64,000 nt of DNA, from NCBI RefSeq assembly GCF_048006345.1, contig NZ_CP180351.1:496001-560000 (forward strand), given 5' to 3'. Position 1 is the first letter of the stretch, and each line of letters starts with the position of its first letter. Positions 34,009 through 43,900 of this stretch are shown here, one piece after another. The position numbers and the translations under genes are program-made. Below the pieces are notes generated by a model. The model saw nothing but the letters and a program-made list of their open reading frames with translations. It made no database searches and was not told the DNA's origin. Source of the DNA: Marivita sp030148515. GTDB lineage: Bacteria > Pseudomonadota > Alphaproteobacteria > Rhodobacterales > Rhodobacteraceae.

Positions 34009-35956
34009 AATGGCAGGCTGCTTCCTGTGAGGTGCGGTGTTTGCGCAGCAGGGGTTTCTCGCTGCGGCACCGCTCGGTAACCATCGGGCAGCGCGAGGCG
34101 AACGCGCATCCCTTTGGCAGGTCCAACGGACTGGGCAGGTCGCCCTTGAGGGGCGCGTTGATGCGCGACGCCTCGAGCCGTGGATCGGGGATCGGCACGG
34201 CGTCGATCAGTGCGCGCGTATACGGGTGGATCGGCCTGTCGAAAACGTCCTGAGCTGGGCCATATTCGACCACTTCGCCCAGATACATGACTGCGATCCG
34301 GTCTGAAATGTAACGCACCGTCAGCAGGTTGTGGCTGATGAAGACGAAACTGATGCCGAGATCCGCCTTGAGATCCGCCAACAGGTTAATAATCTGCGCG
34401 CGCACCGAGACATCCAGCGCCGATGTCGGTTCATCCGCCACCACGACCGAGGGTTTCAGTGCCAACGCGCGCGCCACGGCGACCCGCTGGCGCTGGCCGC
34501 CGGAAAGCTGACTTGGATACCGGTTCAGAAAGGACGGGTCGAGCCCGACCTGGCGGATCAACTCGTCCACGCGGTCGCGGCGTTCCTCGCGATCGCCCCA
34601 GCGCTGGACGGCCAGCGGTTCCTCGATGATGCGGGCAACAGTCATCTTGGGATTGAAGCTCGAGGATGGGTCCTGAAACACCATCTGCGCCAATCCGTCG
34701 ACGAAAATCTCACCCGACGTGAGTTTCTCGAGGCCCAGCAGCAGACGTGCGACGGTGGATTTGCCGCATCCCGACTCGCCCACAATGCCCAGCGTCTCGC
34801 CCTTGCGGACGCGCAGGTTCACGCCATTGACCGCCCGCACTGGCGGGCGGGAGGTCAGGAGTCCGGATTGGTCGAAATGTTTCACAAGATTGTTCATCTC
34901 GACGATGACGCGGTCCTCGGCCTGAACTGTGGTGCGACGTGCCTGCGGTGCTTCGGGCGTTGTGGTCAGGCCACCCGCAACCCAACAGGCCGCTTCAAGC
35001 CCGCCGCCGCGCTGCGTGAGCAGAGGTGCCTCTCGTGCACATCGGGCGCTGGCCACCGCACAACGGGCGCGAAAGGCACAGCCTTCGGGTTTGCGGCGCA
35101 TATCGGGCGGGACACCTGGGATCTGTGGCAGGCGCGTGTCTCGCAGCGCGTCGACGCTCGGGATCGTGCGCAGCAAGCTTTGGGTGTAGGGGTGCTGGGC
35201 GGTCGCGAAGATCGCGTCGACGGGGCCAAATTCCACGATCCGCCCAGCATACATCACGGCCACCTTATGTGCGAAGCGCGCCACAAGGCCAAGGTTGTGG
35301 GTGATGAACATCATCGCCGCCCCGGCTTCCTGTGTCAGGTCCTTGAGCATCGCAACGATCTGCGCCTGGATGGTCACGTCGAGCGCCGTGGTCGGCTCGT
35401 CCGCGATCACCAGCCGGGGTTGGCACGATAGCGCCATTGCGATCATGACGCGCTGCCGCATCCCGCCGGACATCTCGAAGGGATAGGCGTCGATGCGCCG
35501 CTCTGGGTCGGGGATGCCGACCTTGCCAAGCCAGCGTACTGCTTCGGCCCGCGCAGCCTCGCGGTCGAGGTTCAGCATGCGCATGATCGGCTCGACCATC
35601 TGGCGGCCAACCGTCATCACCGGGTCAAGCGAGGACATCGGGTCCTGGAAGACGGTGCCAACAGTTCGACCGCGGATGCCATTCAATTCGTGCTCGGACA
35701 GCGCACAGAGGTCTTGCCCGTCGAGCAGCACCTGTCCCCCGGCAATCCGGCCCGGATGCGCCAACAGCCGGAGGAGCGACATGGCCATCGCGCTCTTGCC
35801 GGAGCCGCTTTCGCCGACGATTGCGACACGCTCGCCGCGTTCGATTGCAAAAGAAACGCCGTCCACAGCCGTCACCAATCCGCCGCGGGTGGCGAATTCC
35901 GTGCGTAGCTCACGCACCTCAAGCAGCGTCGGTTCAAGCTCGGACTGGAACGTCAT
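33998..35956 (-). CDS. ABC transporter ATPase, fused DppD-DppF type
   Basis: The 652-residue protein has two nucleotide-binding domains. The first has Walker A GESGSGKSA (about 47-55) and MSGGMRQRVM, the second Walker A GESGCGKST and LSGGQRQRVA. After each domain there is an oligopeptide-transporter C-terminal segment with cysteines (CAFRARCAVASARC and CAFASRCPMVTERC), typical of DppD/DppF ATPases that bind an iron-sulfur cluster there. It powers the permeases encoded upstream. It is longer than the fused ATPase at 11291-12916, which lacks these cysteine tails. Confidence 0.9.
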   Translation of the reverse strand: MTFQSELEPTLLEVRELRTEFATRGGLVTAVDGVSFAIERGERVAIVGESGSGKSAMAMSLLRLLAHPGRIAGGQVLLDGQDLCALSEHELNGIRGRTVGTVFQDPMSSLDPVMTVGRQMVEPIMRMLNLDREAARAEAVRWLGKVGIPDPERRIDAYPFEMSGGMRQRVMIAMALSCQPRLVIADEPTTALDVTIQAQIVAMLKDLTQEAGAAMMFITHNLGLVARFAHKVAVMYAGRIVEFGPVDAIFATAQHPYTQSLLRTIPSVDALRDTRLPQIPGVPPDMRRKPEGCAFRARCAVASARCAREAPLLTQRGGGLEAACWVAGGLTTTPEAPQARRTTVQAEDRVIVEMNNLVKHFDQSGLLTSRPPVRAVNGVNLRVRKGETLGIVGESGCGKSTVARLLLGLEKLTSGEIFVDGLAQMVFQDPSSSFNPKMTVARIIEEPLAVQRWGDREERRDRVDELIRQVGLDPSFLNRYPSQLSGGQRQRVAVARALALKPSVVVADEPTSALDVSVRAQIINLLADLKADLGISFVFISHNLLTVRYISDRIAVMYLGEVVEYGPAQDVFDRPIHPYTRALIDAVPIPDPRLEASRINAPLKGDLPSPLDLPKGCAFASRCPMVTERCRSEKPLLRKHRTSQEAACHYAN

Positions 35957-35991
35957 GGCGTGGCTTCCTTTCTAGGTGCGTGCAGACAGGG

Positions 35992-36870
35992 TCACTTGCG
36001 GGCGCGCGGGTCGAGTTCCTCGCGAACGCCGTCGGACAGGAAGTGCAGTGAGAACGCGATCATCAGGATCACGACACCGGGCAGGGTCGAGATCCACCAG
36101 GCCTGTTGCAGGTAGGTTTGCCCATCGCGGATAATGTTGCCGAGCGACGGGGCGGGCGGCATGATGCCGAGGCCCAGAAAGCTCAGTGACGCTTCGACGA
36201 GAATGGCGTTCGCTGCGGCGATGGAGGCCGCGACCAGCATTGGGGCCACGGTGTTGGGGATGATATGGCGGGTCATCATCCAGCCCTGCGAGGCGCGTAC
36301 CGTGCGGGCTGCATCAATAAAGGGGCGCGAACGGAGACTCAGGACCTGGCTCCGTTGCAATCGTATGAAGCGCGGCACGTCTGCCATGGCGATGGCAGCG
36401 ATCACCGGTACAAGGCCGGTACCGACGATGGCGACAAGCCCGATGGCCAGCAGGAGCGACGGAAAGGCGAGGAAGATGTCTACCACCGTCATGATCGTGC
36501 GATCTACGATCCCGCCGAAAAAGCCCGCCAACGTGCCGAGGATCATGCCCGCGACCAGTGCGATGCAGGCGACGGAAAGACCTACCAACAACGAGACCTT
36601 GACCCCTTCTAGTGCGCGCGACAGCACATCGCGACCCATCCGGTCGGTCCCGAAGGGATGTTCCAAAGAGGGCGGCAGCATCATCGCGCGCAGGTTCGTC
36701 TCGAGCGGCGCCTGAAGCGGCAGTAATGGAGCTGCTGCTGTCAACAGCAGGATTGGTACGAGGATCATCAGCGCGACGCGCACCTTTTGGTTGGCGAACA
36801 TTCCTTCTTGCGGCAGCGTGGGGAGCGAAAGACGCGGGCGGGCGCGGAATTCTGTGGTCTCATCGGCCAT
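35992..36870 (-). CDS. ABC transporter permease, DppC type
   Basis: The 292-residue permease has the OppC-type loop HPFGTDRMGRDVLSRALEGVK (about 71-91), an EAA loop FIDAARTVRASQGWMMTRHI and the end LSDGVREELDPRARK. It pairs with the DppB-type gene product 13 bp upstream. The first membrane segment is at about residues 30-50. Confidence 0.9.
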   Translation of the reverse strand: MADETTEFRARPRLSLPTLPQEGMFANQKVRVALMILVPILLLTAAAPLLPLQAPLETNLRAMMLPPSLEHPFGTDRMGRDVLSRALEGVKVSLLVGLSVACIALVAGMILGTLAGFFGGIVDRTIMTVVDIFLAFPSLLLAIGLVAIVGTGLVPVIAAIAMADVPRFIRLQRSQVLSLRSRPFIDAARTVRASQGWMMTRHIIPNTVAPMLVAASIAAANAILVEASLSFLGLGIMPPAPSLGNIIRDGQTYLQQAWWISTLPGVVILMIAFSLHFLSDGVREELDPRARK

Positions 36871-36883
36871 GGCGTGGTTCCCT

Positions 36884-37831
36884 TCAGAAGCTCACGCGCG
36901 GATCGAGCGCGCGGTAGACGAGATCAGTGGCGAAATTGATGGTCACGAAGAGGAGCGCGTAGAAGACGATCAGCGTCTGCACGAGTTGGTAGTCGCGACT
37001 GTTGATTCCGGTTATCAGCAGGTTGCCAATTCCGGGTATCGTAAAAATGAACTCCACGATGACAGTACCGTTCAAAAGGTTGCCAAAGCTGAGCCCGATC
37101 ACCGTCACAATGGGCAGCGCTGCGTTCTTGAGTGCGTGGCGAAAGAGCACGCGGAATTCCGACCAGCCCATGGCGCGGGCAGTGCGGACGTAATCCTCGG
37201 ACAGGATTTCCAGTACGGCAGTGCGCGTGATGCGCGCCATCGTCGCCACCTGCGTGACCGACAGCACCAACACCGGCAAGGCGATACGCGCAAGGAACGC
37301 GGCCGGGTCGTCCAGCGTCACTGCGCCCGAAGCCGGAAACCAGCCAAGCGTCAGCGAGAAGAGCAGCAGGAAGACAAGCGCGGTCCAGAAAGACGGCATC
37401 AGGTCCACAATCATCGCGAAACCCGTCAGCAGGTTATCGAGGCGCGAGCGCCCCTTGTGCGCCATGTATGCAGCGACCGTACCCAGCGGGATCGCGATAA
37501 CCACCGTCAACAGGATGGTTAGAAGGGCGATGGTGAGAGTCACCGGCAGCGCCTTGGCCATCAACTCGGCCACCGGAATGCGGGTGGTGATCGTCTGGCC
37601 AAGGTCAAGGGTCACGAGGCTGTGCAGGTAGTCGAGATATTGTCGGCCCAGAGGTTCGTTCAGGCCCATCTGCTCGCGCAGCAATTCCAGTGCCTCCCCC
37701 GACATGGTGTCGCCAGCCATGGCAGATGCCGCATCCCCCGGAATGAGCCGGAGCGTGAAGAACACGAGTGTCACGACCCCGAATACGGTCACGAACAACT
37801 GAGCGAACTTCTTGAGCGAATAATCGAGCAT
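36884..37831 (-). CDS. ABC transporter permease, DppB type
   Basis: The 315-residue permease begins LDYSLKKFAQLFVTVFGVVTL and carries the EAA loop YVRTARAMGWSEFRVLFRHA and the end ATDLVYRALDPRVSF, as in DppB/GsiC proteins. It forms the channel with the DppC-type protein. The start is 28 bp after the binding-protein stop. Confidence 0.9.
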   Translation of the reverse strand: MLDYSLKKFAQLFVTVFGVVTLVFFTLRLIPGDAASAMAGDTMSGEALELLREQMGLNEPLGRQYLDYLHSLVTLDLGQTITTRIPVAELMAKALPVTLTIALLTILLTVVIAIPLGTVAAYMAHKGRSRLDNLLTGFAMIVDLMPSFWTALVFLLLFSLTLGWFPASGAVTLDDPAAFLARIALPVLVLSVTQVATMARITRTAVLEILSEDYVRTARAMGWSEFRVLFRHALKNAALPIVTVIGLSFGNLLNGTVIVEFIFTIPGIGNLLITGINSRDYQLVQTLIVFYALLFVTINFATDLVYRALDPRVSF

Positions 37832-37859
37832 GGCTGGCGCTCCCTTTTTTGGCAGGCGG

Positions 37860-39395
37860 TCAGGCCACGGCGATGTCGACGCTGTGGAAGTTGACCTGTG
37901 CGAGGTAGTTGATGTTCACGCCGGTGACGGACGGCTTGCCGGGCCAGAAGACGTTGTTGGCGTAGCTGGGCACATAGGGCAGCTCCTCCATCACAATCTG
38001 CTGGATGGTCTCGTACATGGCCTTGGCCTTGGCGGCGTCGGGTTCGGCCCGGGCCGCCTCAAGCATCTCAGTGATCTCGGGATTGTCGTAGCGCGCGCCG
38101 TTCAGCCCGCCGGGCACCATATTGGAGGGGTGCAAGTAGCTGAACAGGATCATGTCCGGGTTTACCGCTGGCAACAACCGCGTCGCCATTTCGAACTCGC
38201 CCGCATTGCGGCGCTGGTTGAAGGTTGGCGTGTCGACCAGCTCCATCTGCATGTCGATGCCGACCTGCGACAGGAAGTCGATCTCGAACTGCTGCAGCTC
38301 CGTCACGCCTTGCGCCGAGGTCCCGAGATGCTTGAACGAAAATCCGTCCGCATAGCCCGCCTCGGCCAGCAACGCTTTGGCTTTTTCGGGGTCATAGGGG
38401 TATTTCGGCACATTGTCCGAATAGACCGGCATCCACGGCAACAGGATGGAATCCGTCGCCTGGCTGAGTGACGGAGAAATTGCGCCGGTGATCGCTCCGT
38501 AGTCGATGGCATGCGCGAAGGCCTGACGCACTCGCTTGTCCGCGAAAGGGGCGAATTCGGGGTTCAGCACTTTAAGCGCGACCGCGTAATTCATGACCGA
38601 GTTCATCTCGAACCCTTCGGCCTTCAGGATCTCGAGGTTCTCCTCGCGGTTGGAGCGCATGACCAGGTCCACCTCGCCGTTGCGCAGTGCGATTGTGGCT
38701 GTGGCCTCGTCCTTGACGATGCTGAAAACAATGGTCTCGATGGGTGCGGCGCCGCCGTAATATTCCTCGTGCCGCTTCAGGACCAATTGTGAGGTGACAT
38801 CAATCGACTCGAGGTAATAGGGCCCGGTTCCGAGCGGCTGCCAACGCACCTGGTCGCCGGCCTCCTCGATGGCTTTCTTGGACACGATCTGGCCTTGGTG
38901 GTAATTGGCGACCGTGTGCAGGAAGTTGCCGTTGGGCGCGTCAAGCTCGATCACCAATGTATATGGATCGGGTGCGTCCATCTTCACGATGCCTGCAAGC
39001 TCGGATCGGTAAGGCGAGGCGGTGGCGGGGTCGAGGATACGGTTGTAGCTGTAGATCACGTCTTCGGCGGTGAAATCCCCATAGCCCTTCTGGAACTTCA
39101 CACCTTGGCGCAAAGTGAATGTCCAGGTCTTGTTGTCCACCGTCTCCCAAGATGTGGCGAGGTCGGGAATAATGTCGCCGGTTACACCGTCATAGGTTGT
39201 GAGGCCGCTGAAGATGTTGAACGCGATGTTTTCGTTTTCGATCCGGAAGATGTTGGCGGGGTCGAAGCCCGCGGGATCGTCGTAGAACCGAACGCGCAGA
39301 GTCTTGCCTGCGCTGCCCTCGGCCAGTGTCGGTTGCGGAAGGGTGAGGCCCGCGGCCAGCAGGGCGGAAAATTGGCGCCGCGTCATGGTGAACAT
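37860..39395 (-). CDS. ABC transporter substrate-binding protein, peptide/opine type
   Basis: The 511-residue protein has a signal peptide starting MTRRQFSALLAAGLTLPQP with a twin arginine (residues 5-6). The mature part has LRVRFYDDPAGFDPANIF and ITGAISPSLSQATDSILLPW, as in SBP_bac_5 binding proteins. AAGGAGATA lies seven bases before the ATG at 39395. It is the transport entry point of the operon. The pocket cannot be read from sequence, but this class takes peptides, opines, nickel and similar ligands. Confidence 0.9.
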   Translation of the reverse strand: MFTMTRRQFSALLAAGLTLPQPTLAEGSAGKTLRVRFYDDPAGFDPANIFRIENENIAFNIFSGLTTYDGVTGDIIPDLATSWETVDNKTWTFTLRQGVKFQKGYGDFTAEDVIYSYNRILDPATASPYRSELAGIVKMDAPDPYTLVIELDAPNGNFLHTVANYHQGQIVSKKAIEEAGDQVRWQPLGTGPYYLESIDVTSQLVLKRHEEYYGGAAPIETIVFSIVKDEATATIALRNGEVDLVMRSNREENLEILKAEGFEMNSVMNYAVALKVLNPEFAPFADKRVRQAFAHAIDYGAITGAISPSLSQATDSILLPWMPVYSDNVPKYPYDPEKAKALLAEAGYADGFSFKHLGTSAQGVTELQQFEIDFLSQVGIDMQMELVDTPTFNQRRNAGEFEMATRLLPAVNPDMILFSYLHPSNMVPGGLNGARYDNPEITEMLEAARAEPDAAKAKAMYETIQQIVMEELPYVPSYANNVFWPGKPSVTGVNINYLAQVNFHSVDIAVA

Positions 39396-39459
39396 GGGGT
39401 ATCTCCTTGAATTTCGTGTGGGAACAACGGGCCCGCCATTGTGGCAGGCCCGCATCGGA

Positions 39460-40185
39460 TCAGCCGGCTTTACGCGCGAGTTCGGGTGTCGCGGCGATGC
39501 CTTTCTCGGTCAGGTAGGCCTTCGCCATGTCGACCGAAATCACGTCCGAATACTTCTGGTGCATGTCGTAGAGGTTCATGAAGTGGCTCGCCTCCGTGCG
39601 GTCGAAGACACATTCCGACACCACGCCTACGCGGTAACGATGCGTTGCGGCATCCACCACCGAAGCCCGAACGCAGCCCGAGGTCGTTTCGCCGCACATG
39701 ATGAGCGTGTCGACGCCAAGGCTGTTGAGATGGAAATGCAGGGGTGTTCCCTGGAAACCGGATGGTGCGGTCTTTTCAATCACCACCTCGCCCGCGATGG
39801 GGGCGACTTCGGCGACGATCTCCGTGCCTTTCTTCTGCATTTCGGGCGACAGTTTGGATGGACCGCGCTTGCGATGGACCCATGGCTTTATGCCGGATTG
39901 AAGGCCCTTAACATGTACCACAGGGATACCGGCTCCGCGCGCCACGGCAAGCAGTTCGGCAGTTTTGTCCACCGCCGCCCAGCCTTCCAGTCCTGTCGAG
40001 GAGGGCCACATCTCCATCGACTCGAAGATCGGTTTCCGCTCGAGACCCAGCACGCTGTAGTAGATATCGATCAACACCAGTGCTGGCTTTTCGCCGAAGC
40101 CGAAAAGCTCCTTTTTGCCCCAGAGCTTGTCATGCGTGCGGTCGCGCTCGCTCAGGTAAGGTTCCCAGCCATATTCGGTCATCAT
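39460..40185 (-). CDS. Isochorismatase-fold cysteine hydrolase (paralogue 3)
   Basis: The 241-residue protein carries Asp40 (PALVLIDIYYS), Lys138 (IEKTAPSGFQGTPLH) and Cys171 (CGETTSGCVRASVVDA). It is the first gene of the twelve-gene minus-strand operon. A palindrome at 40357-40369 lies 172 bp upstream of the start. Together with paralogues 1 and 2 it suggests successive or parallel hydrolyses of related amides, but no substrate is shown. Confidence 0.88.
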   Translation of the reverse strand: MMTEYGWEPYLSERDRTHDKLWGKKELFGFGEKPALVLIDIYYSVLGLERKPIFESMEMWPSSTGLEGWAAVDKTAELLAVARGAGIPVVHVKGLQSGIKPWVHRKRGPSKLSPEMQKKGTEIVAEVAPIAGEVVIEKTAPSGFQGTPLHFHLNSLGVDTLIMCGETTSGCVRASVVDAATHRYRVGVVSECVFDRTEASHFMNLYDMHQKYSDVISVDMAKAYLTEKGIAATPELARKAG

Positions 40186-40918
40186 GTCATGTCATCCTCT
40201 ATTGGCGGCCCGTACGGGTTCCTTCAGCGCGGATGCGCTGGTTGATTGGGCCTGTGAATGTGGTTTGGTTCGGCGGTTTGAGCCCGGTTTTCGCCAGGAT
40301 TTCTGGCTGGGTCGTCCGCTCTTGCTTAATCAGGCTTCAACGTGGAATGCGTCCAGTCAAGTGACTTGATTAAAAATACAGGGCATTTATTAGACTGCTG
40401 TGTAATTGTGCGGTTTTTGGCTTTGACTGATGATTTCTGCGGCAGCAGCATTGCTGCTGCGCTGGACATCGACCTTGTCTGAAGCTGTCGAAGACTTGGG
40501 ACCAAGGACCCAGCCTACCGATGCGATGCAAGCTGAGCCAGGACTTGGGAATGCGGCTCTGCGCAGGGCGATGAGCAGGCAGTCAAGATCAGCGTCCTGA
40601 CCAAGTTGCTTCAGGGAAAGCCATCCTGTTGTACATCAAGTCAGTATGCTTGGCGGTTGCAGAAGACTTTTTTGCGGGTTTCCTCTGACTTGGGCATTTG
40701 TTTTCATCGCCCTCCGCCTGACTGCGAAAAGTGACGTGGCCGTAAGGATTTGAACTGTTTGTTAGGGTGTTTGATTGGGGGAAGAGCGACCCATTGAAGC
40801 CCCTGTACAGAAGCAGAAAGGCGGTGTTTCGCCGATTATGTGCCGCAGTCGGTATATGAGCGAATCACAACCTGTGGTATTGCTGGGATGATTTTAAATT
40901 TTGCCGTGGAGCATTGCC
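40186..40918. other. Intergenic region between the divergent operons
   Basis: About 730 bp without a recognisable gene. The palindrome at 40357-40369 belongs to the left operon. The right part (40372-40918) must hold the promoter of the multicopper oxidase operon, but I see no clear promoter elements. A small GGCG-N6-CGCC hairpin lies at about 40821-40834. Confidence 0.5.
40357..40369. promoter_or_regulatory. TCAAG-N3-CTTGA palindrome, copy 2 (twelve-gene operon)
   Basis: The site reads TCAAGTGACTTGA with AG before and TT after. On the minus strand TTGACT overlaps its end and could be part of a -35 element. It matches the site at 25943-25955 in front of the XRE-cupin gene. Both sites fit one regulator. 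Confidence 0.55.
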
Positions 40919-43900
40919 ATGGGTCGTCTTTACAATCCCCTTGGGGCACGCATCCTTTTTTGCCTAACGATATTTTCATTTAGTTTCATTCCTTTATGGG
41001 CCTTTGCCCAGGATCGGAACATTGCAGAACCGATCGCGTGTGAAAACGTCCACGACATCGTTAATGAAACTGAAAATGAAAATCGGTTCTCCCGTACGTT
41101 GTGTGCGGACATCGTGGCGATGGACCAGATGCTGGTTTACAACCGGTTTGGGAGCTTCAATCCTTACGGCATGATCTATGCGCTGCGGCGGGATGTGATC
41201 AGTGCGGCCGAACCCGTCCGGGCGCTGAGCGCGGATCAATGCGATGAAAGCCTTGGCATCGAAAGTCATGGCACCGATCTGGCCCCCGGCAAGCTGCGCC
41301 TGCGCGACTGCAAACGACCGCGTCCGCTGACGCTGCGCACCAATGTCGGGGATATCCTTCATGTGCGGCTCACGAACCTCCTGCGCGAAAAGCCGCCCGG
41401 CTATTCCGAGACCTTCTGCAAGACGCGCGCGGATGAGTCCGGAATGCCCTTCGGCTCGGATTTACACAGCCTGCGTGCCGCCGTGTCGGAGGGCACCGCG
41501 TCCCAGGTTCAGCACGGCGAGGTGTCCTGCCGCCCAGCCAATGGATCGCCACAAGCAGATATCGACGGCAACTGGCCACTGACCCGAGGCGCCAACATGG
41601 CTGTTCAAGGGCTGAGCACCTTTGGACTTCGGAATGGTCGCATGATCGAAGCACATGATGCCTGCAAGGGGCTGGCCGCGATCCCACCTGGTACCGGCAT
41701 CGACTGCTATTACATGATCGAACGGGAAGGTCCGTTTTTCATGGCCAGCACTGGCGCGCCGTCGGGCGGGCAGGGGGATGGTGGCAGTCTCGTTCACGGG
41801 CTTTTCGGAGCGGTGATGGCAGAACCGGCCCAATCGCGCTGGTATCGCAGCCAGGTTTCGCAGGCGGCGTTTCGCACAGTCTGGCGTGCGGCCGATAATG
41901 GCGTCCGGCATGCCGTCCGCGCGGGCGACATCGACGATGCCGGCCGGTACGAGGCAGTTGCCCGGGATCCGGTTTCGGGAAAGTCGCTGCCGCTTTTGAA
42001 CATGCTGGCGCGGGTGGATCGCGTCGACGACGCGCTGCGCGAGGAGCAGCCCAATCTTTATTTCGGAGAGGGCGTGTTTGACATCGTGCATGCCGATCTC
42101 AACGCCATCGTGCACCGCAACGACCGCGAGGTGGGCACGCCGCTCACGTTCCGCGAATTCTCGGTGTTCTTCCATGACGAACTGAAGACTTTTTATCCCC
42201 GCAATTTCGAAGAGCTGGGTGCCTTCGGTGCCGGACAGCTCGCCGGGGTCCGGGATGGGTTCGCGATCAATTATGGGGCCAGTGGCATGGGCGACATGCT
42301 AATCGCCAACCGCAAGGGCATCGGCCCAACCGCGAATTGCCAGGAATGTCTTTACGAGGAATTCTTTCTGACCTCATGGGCCAATGGCGACCCGTCCTTG
42401 CTCGAGCACTACAGCGACGATCCGTCGAATGTGCACCATTCCTATCTGAACGACGCGGTTGTGTTCCGGAACTTCCACGCGGGGCCCAAGGAAACCCATG
42501 TCTTCCATCTGCATGCCCATCAATGGTTCGCTGGCAATGACGGCAATCGCGGGTCCTATCTCGACAGTCAGACTGTAGCTCCGCAGCAGGGATTTTCCTA
42601 CGACATCTATGGCGGCGGGCTCGAGGTCTACCATCGCGGTCTGCCGGGTGAGGAGGGCTGGTACGAGACCCTTGGCTCGGGCAACCGCAACAGGACCGTT
42701 GGAGACTCTATCTTCCACTGTCACCTCTACCCGCACTTCGCCCAAGGCATGTGGGAGCTCTGGCGCGTGCATGACGTGCTGGAAGACGGTTCCCGCAAAC
42801 TGCCGGATGGCCAGTGGGAACCGGTTCTGTCGTTGGCCGAGATGGGAGACAAGATCAAGGCGCGCAAGCGGCCCGGATCTGTCGATCAGGAAACAGGGCG
42901 CTGGATTGCGCCGGGTGCGGGGCTGAGCGCGCAGAATGTCGGTACACCGGTGCCCGCACTGGTTCCGCTGCCTGGGCAGGCCTGGCCCGTCCTGCCCAGC
43001 TACCCCGAAGACGTGGCGACACTCGACGAGGAGGGCGCTGTGACCGCGGAACCCGTTGACGAGATTGCGACCTTTGCGGGTTATCCGTTCTACATCGCAG
43101 GACAGCCCGGCCATCGCCCGCCACAGGCGCCGATGGACATCGCCCGTGCACTCGACGGGGATCAGGTCACCGGCGAATATCTCGACGGTGGCATGCCGCG
43201 CCATGTTGTGACGGATGACAGCAGCCGTGCCCTTCCGTTCAAACTGCCGCAACAGGTTGCTGATGACTTGGCAAAGGACCCCGGAACACCGGATCTGGCT
43301 TCGGCCCTGTCCAGCCCGTCGACGACTGCACGCGAGGCGCTGCAATCGCAGGTTCTCGCAACGGCCCTTGCCCTTGGCGACATGAGCATGAAGCTCAAGG
43401 CGCTGACCATTGACCTGCTGGAATATGATGGCGAACCCATCGAACGCGCCGCTATGGCGTTTCACCACGATGGCATTCTTCCCGGCGGCACAGCGCTTTC
43501 GGTGCTTGCACCGGACGGCGGTGGATCAAGCTTCCAGGCCATTGGTGGCGGTTACCAGACGCAGGGCGGTGCCAACCTCTTCACCGTGAATGGAGCGCCC
43601 GCCAAGCCCGGCGCGCCCTTTGCCGATCCCTGTGGCGCACCTTCCGCTTTTGGTCAAATTGTCCGCGAGGATGCCGACAGCTACAGCTTTGTCTCGGGTG
43701 GAACACAGTTCGAGATCCTTACAGTCGCTGGCGGCCAACCTCTAGTGGGTGGGCTGCCCGCAGGGGATGCGGAGGTGTCGAACTGGGTGGAACATCAGCG
43801 CACCGATAGTGCGCATTTCCCCAATGGTCCGCCCCGGCTGTACTACCTTGATGGTGGTGCGGCGCAGGAGATCCAGCGTGGCGCACACGTTCTGGAAGGC

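Noticed and set aside
34331..35431. 366-residue open frame on the plus strand
   Set aside because: It is antisense to the double ABC ATPase, which has all nucleotide-binding motifs in the other strand.
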